Below, piece by piece: positions 56,064 through 64,000 of a DNA stretch of 64,000 nt. The stretch covers positions 342,440 through 406,439 of the forward strand of contig CAMXCT020003135.1 of NCBI GenBank assembly GCA_947184155.2, in the 5' to 3' direction. Source of the stretch: Cladocopium goreaui (taxonomy: Eukaryota > Sar > Dinophyceae > Suessiales > Symbiodiniaceae). The notes beneath the pieces were generated by a model. The model saw nothing but the letters and a program-made list of their open reading frames with translations, did not search any database and was not told the origin of the DNA. Both the position numbers and the translations under genes were made by a program. The first letter of the stretch is position 1, and every line of letters begins with the position of its first letter.

Positions 56064-57740
56064 ATGGCGACTTCAAGCGGATCAGGCCTGGAACTCAAGA
56101 GTGTGAAGACCTTGGACAAAGGGCCATTGCTCCTCCACATTTTGCAGCTCCCTCAGTTTCAGTTGGAAGATCAGGCTGTGGAGCCTTTGGAAGTTTTTGC
56201 TGTGCCTATCTTCACACGAAAGAATGGCCTGCTTTTGGCGCTTCCGATGAACTCCATCCCAGAGGAGATCATGCTGTCCGGCGTGGATCCAACGGGAGAC
56301 CAACTCTTAGGGCCTTGCACAGTTGTTTCAGTGAGCCTTGCAGCAGAGGAGGAAGACGGTACAGAGGTGACTTTAGACATGGAGACCGAAGTCATCCTAG
56401 CAGACTTCCATATGAGCATTTTGCCCCGGTTGCGGCAGTTCGATCCTGTGACCGAAGGACAGGATGTTCTCAAGTTTTTTGGGGAGGACATCGATGTGAT
56501 CCCCCTTGCAAGCAGCCTCCTGGAGGCAGCAACTCACTGGGTGGAGGGTGCAGCAGCCGACCGGTTGACCTTTTACTCAGCAGACGAGGGCCCATCTTTG
56601 CCTGCCCCAGCACATCCTCGAGCAGTTCAGGGCAAGGCAAAGGCGAAAGCCTCATCAAGGAAGGTGACTACGGCCACTTTGTCAGAGCAGTTATCGTCCC
56701 TGGCGCAGGCTATCCCTGCTATATCATCCCAGCTGACGGATATGCAAAGCAGGCAAGACAAGATGGAGGCGCTTTTGACGTCACCCGGGCTTGCTGCACG
56801 GAGAATGCCTCAGCGGATGGATTTCGAAAAGCCTCCAGCGACTCCAAAGCCTATGGGCAGCATGCAGTTTATGAATGCGGTGGGGCTGCCTCCCAGGGTC
56901 AGAGCCTCTCCTGGGCCGCAGCAGCATGGTGGCTTTCCGGAGGACGAACCAAATGTTCCTTTGGAGGAAGAGCCGGAGCTTCAGCCGGACACTGCCGATC
57001 CGATTGTGCAGAGCCTCTTCATTCAGCAGAAAGCGTTGACCTCCCTTGTGGCTCACTTGACGCAGGATGGTCTTGCAGATCTAGGAGGATCGGGGGCCTC
57101 TTCAAGCTCCCTATCTTTGAAGGGTTCGGCAAAGCGCGAGAAGCTCATGGCAGACCTCTCCAGTCGAAAAGGAAGCTTCCTCCTAAAGGTGGCCCAGAAT
57201 GCCTATCGCAGGCTCAAGCCTACGGAAGTGCTGCCCCCAGATCTTCCCAGCTTTCAAGGGAAGGCAGTGTTCACAAAGTACCTGGAACGCCAAGGAGGAT
57301 TTGGAGGTGCTCAACGAGACCTGGGCTTGGTGATGTGGTTGCTTGCAAACGTCGCCGACCAGATGGTTGCAGGCGACCAAAAGGGGGCTCAGGAGATGCT
57401 GGCTTTGACCTTGGTTGCGCTGGAGCAAGTTGCCCAGGACGGAGGGAAATGGGAAGTAGGCTGGCTTCTCTCTCTCCAAGAGGATCCTCCCTCTGGAGTG
57501 TTTGCGGCGAGGCCTCAAACAACAAACCCTCGCCTGCGAGCGTTCGCACCGTTGTGCCCGCCCGAATGGGCCACCACCGCACTGGCTTTTGTCAAAGAAG
57601 CCGACCTGATCAGCTCAAGGCGACAGGAAGCCCTGCCAGGGAAAAAGCAACCAGGCGGAGGTCAGAAAGACGAGAAGGACGAGTCTTGGAAGAAGAAGAA
57701 TCCAAGATATGCCAAAAAGCCCAAAGCGGAAGAGGCATGA
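56064..57740 (+). CDS. ORF2 of the YR retroelement, Gag-like (558 aa)
   Basis: ATG 56064, TGA 57738-57740. Acidic/hydrophobic N-terminal region, a linker AVQGKAKAKASSRK, a likely coiled coil (about 210-245: LSSLAQAIPAISSQLTDMQS), an Ala/Leu-rich helical middle (LGLVMWLLANVADQM, LALTLVALEQVAQDG) and a very basic tail (KKKNPRYAKKPK). There is no zinc knuckle. Position and composition fit a capsid-type protein. The stop overlaps the ORF3 start as ATGA. Confidence 0.75.
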   Translation: MATSSGSGLELKSVKTLDKGPLLLHILQLPQFQLEDQAVEPLEVFAVPIFTRKNGLLLALPMNSIPEEIMLSGVDPTGDQLLGPCTVVSVSLAAEEEDGTEVTLDMETEVILADFHMSILPRLRQFDPVTEGQDVLKFFGEDIDVIPLASSLLEAATHWVEGAAADRLTFYSADEGPSLPAPAHPRAVQGKAKAKASSRKVTTATLSEQLSSLAQAIPAISSQLTDMQSRQDKMEALLTSPGLAARRMPQRMDFEKPPATPKPMGSMQFMNAVGLPPRVRASPGPQQHGGFPEDEPNVPLEEEPELQPDTADPIVQSLFIQQKALTSLVAHLTQDGLADLGGSGASSSSLSLKGSAKREKLMADLSSRKGSFLLKVAQNAYRRLKPTEVLPPDLPSFQGKAVFTKYLERQGGFGGAQRDLGLVMWLLANVADQMVAGDQKGAQEMLALTLVALEQVAQDGGKWEVGWLLSLQEDPPSGVFAARPQTTNPRLRAFAPLCPPEWATTALAFVKEADLISSRRQEALPGKKQPGGGQKDEKDESWKKKNPRYAKKPKAEEA

Positions 57741-60700
57741 ACTATGAGGGTGAGGAAGGGGGTTGCTGCCTTGAGGAGCCTTGCAGTCGCCCCTCTTCCG
57801 AGCCTGATCAAACAGTCCTATGTTCCGGAGTTAGCCAACGTGCCCTCTGCCAGGACAAAGCTGAAATTAAAAGTCAGTGCAGCTCGCACGATGAGGCCTG
57901 TTGCAGTGATGTGCAAGCAGCAGAGGAGATTCCATCTTGGGGGTCCCTCCAGTCTATTTCTTTTGCAAGTTGGACTTCAACTTTGTGCCGCGACGTTTTG
58001 AGGACGAAGACTCCTTTTGCGGCTTTTTTGAGGTCTTCCCTTTCTGTTCGCAGATCCACCGAGGTAGGATCTGACAAAGCCTTGTTTCCTCTACCTGTTC
58101 CAAAAGAAGGGATTTTTGTGGATTGCAGCAAAGGTGGCTCACGTTGCAGACGGAGGAGAGCTTTCGACAGAGCGCTCCATGTCATTGTTATGGCCCTCAA
58201 TTTTTGGCATGCAGATTTCCGTTTTGTTCCCGTTTCAGAGCTATCAAAAATCCCTTCATCTTCTCAGAGCAGGTGTCTGGTCAACATGAGGAATCTTTTG
58301 AAGGCTTGTGGTAACTGCCAGGAGCTTGTTTCAGTGCCTAGCAGCGGCCGCAGAACAACCAGTTTGACCGCCCAGCTCGCTGATCTCTGCGAGTTTTTGA
58401 CATGGCAGGGGGCCCCTGCAGATCCTTACCGTGGAGGCTTTCAAGGTGCAGACAGCGGCCTGGCTGACATTTGGATTCAGCCTGACAAAACAAGAGATGA
58501 GTCTCTGACCCCATACCGCAGTTTAGATGCAAGCAGACTGAAACTCTCTGGGTCTGGAGCTTGGGATCCCACTTCCTTTTTAAGTGATGCTCTTTGGATG
58601 GCCTACGTGGAACCAGCCTCTTTGATGTTTCGCTCAGACCCTGGAACCCTTGACGTGCCAGACCTTACAGAGGAAGATGGAGATGAGGTGCTTGCGCTTG
58701 CGAAAGTGTGGGATGCTAGAGGCTTGCTCTTCTTGGTGCATGATCAGCCAGACATGACTCCTACCAGCATGCGTTTCTTCAACTGCTATAAGGCCCAGCA
58801 GGTGGACCGAATGATTGGAGATAGGCGTGCAAGAAATGCCATCGAGGGCATTATTCCTGGTGCCTCTCGGGCTCTCCCTACGGCAGTTTCCCTGGCTTGT
58901 TTGGAGATTGATCCTGCGAAGGAGAGGTTTTCGGTTTGCATTTCTGACAGAAAAGATTTTTATCACCAGTTCAAGGTCTCGCCGGAGAGGGCAAAGACCA
59001 ACGTGTGCTATCCTCCTCTGCCTCTCAAGGAATTGGCAGACACTTCAGCATTTGCCGCTTGGGCTCAGGATTTTGCACTGAAGAAGCGAAAGAAGTATGA
59101 TCGGCTTTTGCATGGTGATTTTTTAGGCAAGGACAGAAAACCTCAGCCAACGTGCGATGTCTCTCCTGACACGCAAGTCAGGGTCTGTTTTGCAAGCCTT
59201 CCCCAGGGAGATGCCTTAGGCGTTGAGTTTGCAGTGGATAGCCACAGAGCGTTGATGGCTTCAAGGGGTTTGCTGCCTGAAATCAATGAGCTTCGATCAG
59301 ACAGGGTTTTTCGTGGCGACAAAGATCTTTGCGGGTTGGTGATCGATGATTTTTACACTCTTTCTATTTTGCCTGCGGAGAGAAGTGCAAATGAGGCCTC
59401 TTGGGCATGTACAACCATGCAGTCAGCTCAAAACCTCTACCAGTCTGAAGGCCTACTTGGGTCCAGTGAAAAGGATGTTTATGATGCTGACTTTGCAAAG
59501 GTGACAGGTGCTGAATTGGACTCTTCGGAGTCCACCAGAGCTTTGGGCTTGGCCACTTTGGCATCACCCTGGAAGAAGCGAATGTCTCTCTCCTTTTTGT
59601 CCTTGAAGCTCGCGGCGCTGAAGTACACTACAGACAGTTTGCATCTCTGCCTTCTGGGAGGTTGGGTTCATAGCTTGCTGTACAGAAGGCCGATGATGAG
59701 CGTTTTGGCCGAGGCTTTCCATTTGGTTTCAGCACAACAAGTTGATCAAGAAAAGCCCAGGGTTATCCCATTGCCTAGGAAGGTTGCACAGGAGTTGACC
59801 ATTTTGGCAGTTTTGGCTCCACTGATGACCACAGACCTTTCAGCAGTTTTGCAAAGTGAAGTATATGCCACAGATGCCTCGGATGCCAAAGGAGCTATAG
59901 TGAAAACCCATGTCACTCCTACCCTGGCACGTGCTTTGTGGAGGTCAGGGCGCAAGAAAGGAGGATATGTTAGGATGCTGAGCAGAGAACAAGCTTTGGT
60001 GCAGAAGCTGGATTTTTTGGCGGAACAGTTTCCTGAAGAGCAGGATCGCGAGGCCACTTTAGGCCCTCAAAAACCTTTGGCTCTTCGCTTTCACTTCATT
60101 GAAGTTTGTGGAGGCAGTGGAAAGGTATCAGCATGCGTTGCAGAGCGAGGCTGGGTGGTTGGACCAGTCCTTGACCTTGATCGGTCTCCCCACTATGACT
60201 TCAAAAGCCTGAGAGTCCTTTCATGGATTTTTCACCTCCTGGAAGAAGGGCTCTTAGATGCTTGCATGTTGGAGCCTCCCTGCACGACGTTTTCCCCTGC
60301 ACAGCATCCGGCCAGCCGAAGCTATGAGTTGCCCCGAGGCTTCGATCCCACTGATGACAAGACTCACCTTGGCACTACGCTGGCTTTAAGGGCCCTTGCA
60401 GTTTTGTGGAAAGCATGTCAAGTTGAAGCTTTAGCTCTCCTGGAGCAGCCCCGAAAATCCAAAATGCGTAGGTTGTCAGAATGGGAGTTTCTTGTTGCGT
60501 CAGGCCTTGCACAAGAGTTCATCACTGCCTCATGCATGTTTGGTAGTATTCACCTGAAGGAGTTTGTCTTTTTGGCTTGTGGCTTGGAAGGTGAAGGTTT
60601 GTGCCGGCGCTGTAGCAAAGACCATGAACATGTCCAAATAGCAGGTCAGTGGACCAAGCCTTCCGCGACCTATGTTGATGCTCTAGCGCAGGAACTTGCA

Positions 60701-62833
60701 GAGACTTTTCACAAAGCACTCCTGAGAAAGCTTCGTTTTGAGCACACGTGGAATGACAAAAAAGGAGGTCTTGAAAACCCCCTGTGCAATGATGTGTTGC
60801 TCTCTGCTAGTTGGAAGCCTGTTCGAGCTTGGAGATGGCCCAGACCAAGACACATCAACATACAGGAGTCTACGGTAGTTGAAGTTTTGCTCCGTCAGTT
60901 GGCACTAGACACCCCAAAGACACGTCAGGTCATTGCCTTGGACTCAAATGTTGGCCTTAGTTCGCTTGTAAAGGGTCGTTCCTCTTCCAAGGGTCTTCAG
61001 CCAGTCCTTAGGAGGGTAGGAGCTACGGTTGTTGTAGGATCTCTGTATCCAGCCTACCATTTCTCTCCCACCCGTTGGAATCCGGCAGATCATCCAACAC
61101 GTGATAATGAGATGCCCGAGCCCCTAAAATCTGGACTTGACCAAAATGCCGAGCTCCCCGAGCTTCTGGACTTTGCTCGAGGTGAGTCTCTTCGCAGACC
61201 CTACGCAAACTGGGTTCGACTTTTCAGCCTCCTGCGTCCTGGCCCGTATCCTTGGTTCTCAGTGTCTGAAAGCTGGCGTTTCATGCACCACAAGCTGCGT
61301 CATTTCCCTTTTCGATATTCCCTGCGTCATGTGTGCCAGGACTTCTCAGTTTTGGACTTCGACTCGACTTTGGGCTTTCCTGGAGAAGGACCTTCTCTGT
61401 GCCTTTGGATTTGGATTTTCTTTGTCTTTTTGCCTCGGTCTCCGGGTCTGGGTTCCTCTGTCGCTTGGACTTTCCATGTCTTTTCTGACCCTGTTTTTTC
61501 GTTCAGTGGTCCTCTCCGTTTTGGCTCTTTGGACTATGCCCTGCCTTGGACTATGCAAGCTTCCTGGAGTTTTGCCTCTCTTCAGCCTGAACTTCCTCCT
61601 AGCACTTCGAAGCCTGAACCCTGTCGTTCTGTCCGTCCGAGCCACCAAGGGATTGTCTTGTCTGGATTTTTCCGGCTGTGGACTTTGCGTCTGGTCTCCT
61701 TGGTGTCTGTGTTTGAGTGTTCCTCTGCTGCGAGCCATGGCGTCGCTGTGCTTCCTCGAGATGCTGGTGACAAGAGGCGAGCTGCGAGTCGAGGGATTCT
61801 GGAACTCCCAACTGGAAGGCCAGTCCTTGGCCAGACACAGAAGCAACGTGATGTTCTTGTGGCTGGTTTTGATGAATGGCTAAAGGGTGAAGGTTTTTCT
61901 TTGCAAGAAATCCTCTTCGTAGCCGAACCTGATGTTGAGACACTGAATATACAGCTGGAACGTTTTGGACGACTGCTGTATCGCGCAGGCAGGCCTTACA
62001 ATCACTACGTCGAGACAATCAATGGTCTGACAGGCAAAAGGCCGCGAGTCCGCAGATTGCTACAACCTGCGTGGGACCTGGCCTATGCTTGGCTCAGAAA
62101 CGAGCCGCCAAGCCATCACCTTGCCTTGCCTTGGCAAGCACTGCTCTCAATTTTGAGCACTGCACTTTTCTGGGGATGGCCGTTGGTTGCAGGCATCATA
62201 GCATTGTCTTGGGGTGGGCTCACAAGGATTGGAGAAGCTTTGGGTGCCTTTCGCAGTCAGTTGGTTTTACCACAGGATGTGGAAAATACCAGCGATTTCA
62301 TCCTCCTCCGCATCGATGAGCGGAAAACACGTTTCAGGTCTGCAAGACATCAGGTGGCAAAGGTGGATCAGCCGCAGCTGGTCAGACTCATCGAAGTGGT
62401 CTTCCGTGATCTCCACCCAACTCAAAAGCTTTGGCCTTTTTCAGGACAGACAATGAGGACGAGGTTTCAAAAGTTGCTTGAAGCGAACAAATTGGACACC
62501 CTGCCTCAGCCTTACAAGAGAGGTTTGGACCTTGGCAGCCTCCGGGCTGGTGGAGCCTCTTGGTTGCTGATGAGGACAGAAGATGCGGAATTAGTCCGCA
62601 GAAGAGGCCGATGGATTACCAACAAGGTGATGGAAGTATATATCCAGGAAGTTAGCAGCTTGCAGTTCATGCCCAACCTGCCCGCACAGACAAAGAAGCT
62701 CATTGTCTCAGGAGTCGAGTTTTTTCCTTGGGTCCTTGCCCGCGCAGAATCTCTGAAGCAGGCGATGATTCCCGAGGTTGTGTGGCCATATCTGCTACGA
62801 GACGATGCGGTCGCTACGGCACTGAATGGGTGA
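57737..62833 (+). CDS. ORF3 Pol: reverse transcriptase, split RNase H with cytosine-methyltransferase-like insert, tyrosine recombinase
   Basis: 1698 codons from the ATG overlapping the ORF2 stop. Reverse transcriptase: D404 in DRKDFYHQF, LPQGDALGVEFA (about 485-497) and the catalytic pair D537-D538 in VIDDF. RNase H: D713 (YATDASDAKG), E1044 (HINIQES), D1069 (ALDSNVG), D1118 (NPADHPTRD). Between D713 and E1044 lies a cytosine-C5-methyltransferase-like domain: a SAM-binding-like EVCGGSGKVSACVAERG at 789, the catalytic-type PPC with C849 (EPPCTTFS), and E903 in LLEQPRKSK where the family has ENV. Tyrosine recombinase at about 1375-1680: R1497 (LTRIGEAL), R1603 (GSLRAGGAS), W1626 (RRGRW) and the nucleophile Y1635 (VYIQ). 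The usual His of HxxR is Gly1600. The protein would copy the RNA, remove it, possibly methylate element DNA, and integrate a circular copy. Confidence 0.92.
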   Translation: MNYEGEEGGCCLEEPCSRPSSEPDQTVLCSGVSQRALCQDKAEIKSQCSSHDEACCSDVQAAEEIPSWGSLQSISFASWTSTLCRDVLRTKTPFAAFLRSSLSVRRSTEVGSDKALFPLPVPKEGIFVDCSKGGSRCRRRRAFDRALHVIVMALNFWHADFRFVPVSELSKIPSSSQSRCLVNMRNLLKACGNCQELVSVPSSGRRTTSLTAQLADLCEFLTWQGAPADPYRGGFQGADSGLADIWIQPDKTRDESLTPYRSLDASRLKLSGSGAWDPTSFLSDALWMAYVEPASLMFRSDPGTLDVPDLTEEDGDEVLALAKVWDARGLLFLVHDQPDMTPTSMRFFNCYKAQQVDRMIGDRRARNAIEGIIPGASRALPTAVSLACLEIDPAKERFSVCISDRKDFYHQFKVSPERAKTNVCYPPLPLKELADTSAFAAWAQDFALKKRKKYDRLLHGDFLGKDRKPQPTCDVSPDTQVRVCFASLPQGDALGVEFAVDSHRALMASRGLLPEINELRSDRVFRGDKDLCGLVIDDFYTLSILPAERSANEASWACTTMQSAQNLYQSEGLLGSSEKDVYDADFAKVTGAELDSSESTRALGLATLASPWKKRMSLSFLSLKLAALKYTTDSLHLCLLGGWVHSLLYRRPMMSVLAEAFHLVSAQQVDQEKPRVIPLPRKVAQELTILAVLAPLMTTDLSAVLQSEVYATDASDAKGAIVKTHVTPTLARALWRSGRKKGGYVRMLSREQALVQKLDFLAEQFPEEQDREATLGPQKPLALRFHFIEVCGGSGKVSACVAERGWVVGPVLDLDRSPHYDFKSLRVLSWIFHLLEEGLLDACMLEPPCTTFSPAQHPASRSYELPRGFDPTDDKTHLGTTLALRALAVLWKACQVEALALLEQPRKSKMRRLSEWEFLVASGLAQEFITASCMFGSIHLKEFVFLACGLEGEGLCRRCSKDHEHVQIAGQWTKPSATYVDALAQELAETFHKALLRKLRFEHTWNDKKGGLENPLCNDVLLSASWKPVRAWRWPRPRHINIQESTVVEVLLRQLALDTPKTRQVIALDSNVGLSSLVKGRSSSKGLQPVLRRVGATVVVGSLYPAYHFSPTRWNPADHPTRDNEMPEPLKSGLDQNAELPELLDFARGESLRRPYANWVRLFSLLRPGPYPWFSVSESWRFMHHKLRHFPFRYSLRHVCQDFSVLDFDSTLGFPGEGPSLCLWIWIFFVFLPRSPGLGSSVAWTFHVFSDPVFSFSGPLRFGSLDYALPWTMQASWSFASLQPELPPSTSKPEPCRSVRPSHQGIVLSGFFRLWTLRLVSLVSVFECSSAASHGVAVLPRDAGDKRRAASRGILELPTGRPVLGQTQKQRDVLVAGFDEWLKGEGFSLQEILFVAEPDVETLNIQLERFGRLLYRAGRPYNHYVETINGLTGKRPRVRRLLQPAWDLAYAWLRNEPPSHHLALPWQALLSILSTALFWGWPLVAGIIALSWGGLTRIGEALGAFRSQLVLPQDVENTSDFILLRIDERKTRFRSARHQVAKVDQPQLVRLIEVVFRDLHPTQKLWPFSGQTMRTRFQKLLEANKLDTLPQPYKRGLDLGSLRAGGASWLLMRTEDAELVRRRGRWITNKVMEVYIQEVSSLQFMPNLPAQTKKLIVSGVEFFPWVLARAESLKQAMIPEVVWPYLLRDDAVATALNG

Positions 62834-62842
62834 GAAACAATT

Positions 62843-62930
62843 GGGTGGTTGCACACTTTTGCCTATAGCAGGCCGTGTGTACCTTCCTTTGAGCAGATGG
62901 GAAAATGGAGCGGCCTGGAGTTGAAACGTT
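62843..62930 (+). repeat. Split direct repeat B1
   Basis: 88 bp starting GGGTGGTTGCACACTTTTGC, ending GAAACGTT, and directly followed by A2. It begins nine bases after the ORF3 stop. It differs from B2 at one base (C/T). Confidence 0.9.
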
Positions 62931-62969
62931 GACTTGTAACTTTGAAACATGGTGGCCGTTGCTCAAGAT
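62931..62969 (+). repeat. Split direct repeat A2
   Basis: 39 bp identical to A1. The B1-A2 junction should be the sequence formed when the element's ends join in the circular intermediate. Confidence 0.9.
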
Positions 62970-63017
62970 GCCCTTCCCATACATATGTATAGACCCACCC
63001 AGCACGTCTCATAGCAG

Positions 63018-63105
63018 GGGTGGTTGCACACTTTTGCTTATAGCAGGCCGTGTGTACCTTCCTTTGAGCAGATGGGAAAATGGAGCGGCCTGGAGTTGAA
63101 ACGTT
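63018..63105 (+). repeat. Split direct repeat B2 (right end of the element)
   Basis: 88-bp copy of B1, separated from A2 by 48 bp that A1 does not share. The element's right edge is placed after GAAACGTT at 63105. Confidence 0.85.
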
Positions 63106-63340
63106 ATATATTGTATACGGTGTAAGTATATATATATATATATATACACATAAGATTAAGCAACTCGTATATGAGGCTTACACGGAGGCTTGAACGGAGG
63201 CTTGAACGATGCAATTCGTCAGCTTGGGATGTTTGGAGGACTTACGAAGAAAGTGGGTGGCCTTAGGCTATCCTTCCATGCGCCAGGCCAGCATTGGGCA
63301 TTCGCAGTGTCTCCAAGTTTTCCCCAACAGCAAAACTTTG
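63106..63340. other. Right flank of the YR element
   Basis: A (TA)n tract at 63126-63150, then GGAGGCTTGAACG in tandem (63180-63209). Downstream, 63202-63252 reads LNDAIRQLGMFGGLTKK with an AG|GC acceptor and a GT donor. This could be the next exon of the interrupted EF-hand gene, but its phase does not match the 55016-55110 exon directly. Confidence 0.3.
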
Positions 63341-63389
63341 CTATGGGGTCTTTAGCCCAAATTAGCTCTGGTGCGATCCGGTGCAGCCT

Positions 63390-63860
63390 CAACACCAGGT
63401 TCTGGGCAAGGTTCCGGAGGGTTCCGGAGGGTTCCGGAGGGTTCCGGAGGGTTCCGGAGCAGATACCTGGTGAGGTTTCGGAGGGTTCCGGTCCAGATAC
63501 CTGTTGAAGTTCTGGAGGGGCTTCCGGTGTAGATACCAGGTGAGGTTCTGGAGGGTTGAGGTGCAGATACTTGCTGAGGTTCCCTCCGGTGCAGATACCT
63601 GGTGAGGTGCGGGAGGGTTCCGGTACGTCCAGATAGCCGGTGAAGTTGCGGAGGGTTCCGGTGCAGGTACTCGGTACGGTTCCAGAAAGTTCAGGTGCAG
63701 GTAGCTTGTGAGGTTCCGGACGGTTTCGGTGCAGATACCTGGTGAGGTTTTGGGGGGCTCCGGTGCAGATACCTGTTGAGGTTCCCGTGCAGATAGCCGG
63801 TGAGGTTTTTCAGTTCCGGATAGTTCGGGTGCAGATGCTTTGTGAAGTTCCAGAGGGCTC
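63390..63860. repeat. GGTTCCGGAGG / GTGCAGATACCTG minisatellite
   Basis: Starts with a 12-bp GTTCCGGAGGGT tandem (63411-63460) and continues as ~33-37-bp units combining GAGGTTCCGGAGGGTTCCG with GTGCAGATACCTGGT. No gene is seen from here to the window end. Confidence 0.9.
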
Positions 63861-64000
63861 TGATGTTTTTAATAGCATAAGCATTTTTTTGGGCAGAAGC
63901 ACTTAAACGCAGTATATGATGCATTCAAATACTTGTAGATTTACTTTGCAGGAGGGGGTGGGCAGGTAATGGCAAAAAAGAAGTCAGTGCATACATGGTT

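Larger units (their letters stand above)
55145..63105 (+). mobile_element. Tyrosine-recombinase retrotransposon with split direct repeats (Ngaro/PAT-like DIRS order)
   Basis: A 7961-bp element. The left end is A1. At the right, after the ORFs, come B1, A2 and B2, the split-direct-repeat layout known for Ngaro/PAT-type elements. It encodes reverse transcriptase, RNase H and a tyrosine recombinase instead of a DDE integrase, and there is no target duplication, as expected for recombinase-mediated insertion. Four ORFs abut or overlap. It sits 34 bp into a GT-intron of the EF-hand gene, in the same orientation. All ORFs are intact and B1/B2 differ at one base, so insertion is probably recent. Confidence 0.9.

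Noticed and set aside
61137-61883. 248-codon ORF in another frame of Pol
   Set aside because: It overlaps the ORF3 linker and recombinase region; the ORF3 frame has the catalytic motifs.
1-64000. tRNA, rRNA and spliceosomal RNA genes
   Set aside because: No complete cloverleaf or conserved snRNA/rRNA core was found; the only tRNA-like sequences are the SINE heads at 23.9 and 24.6 kb.

Overview
The window looks like nuclear DNA of a dinoflagellate, most likely a coral-symbiont type (Symbiodiniaceae). The main reason is a gene I could assemble by eye at 46601-53599. It encodes the medium (mu) chain of the clathrin adaptor AP-1 in 25 small exons that sum to exactly 433 codons. Of its 24 introns, 16 start with GC, 3 with GA and only 5 with GT, and 23 of 24 acceptors read AG|G. 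That splice-site usage is known from Symbiodinium-type genomes. The species is an inference.

Layout. 1-9140 is repeat-rich: tandem A/T-rich hairpins (84-1010), a 291-bp duplication, MITE-like inverted repeats, and a 2.68-kb segment present twice (3761-6441, 6442-9140). Each copy of that segment carries an array of ~16-bp GTGTAAA-type monomers and a dense cluster of short hairpins whose stems differ in sequence yet stay paired. 9141-19739 is a tandem array of a ~1.6-kb unit, interrupted by a 100-N assembly gap that is probably artificial. 19740-30257 holds a MITE, decayed unrecognised ORFs, two tRNA-type SINEs in opposite orientation with clear target duplications, and the decayed 3' end of a Ty1/copia element.

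30262-37655 is a structurally intact Ty1/copia retrotransposon: 170-bp LTRs differing at one base, a 5-bp target duplication, a primer site, a polypurine tract and one 2234-codon Gag-Pol ORF with a membrane-anchored, coiled-coil C-terminal extension. 37656-46176 has no recognised gene. It contains simple repeats, a 12-bp AATCATTATATT satellite, a large poly(A/C)-rich palindrome and a few possible minus-strand exons.

46601-53599 is the AP-1 mu gene. It is followed by a partial EF-hand gene (54756-55110). A tyrosine-recombinase retrotransposon (55145-63105) sits 34 bp into an intron of that gene. This element has split direct repeats like Ngaro/PAT elements and a chain of four overlapping or abutting ORFs. 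Its Pol carries reverse transcriptase, an RNase H split by a cytosine-C5-methyltransferase-like domain, and a tyrosine recombinase. 63106-64000 ends the window with a GGTTCCGGAGG minisatellite.

The most interesting items are the methyltransferase nested inside RNase H, the 7.3-kb stop-free frame running under the upstream ORFs of the same element, the covarying hairpin family with a presence/absence difference between duplicate copies, and the microexon-rich GC/GA-intron gene.
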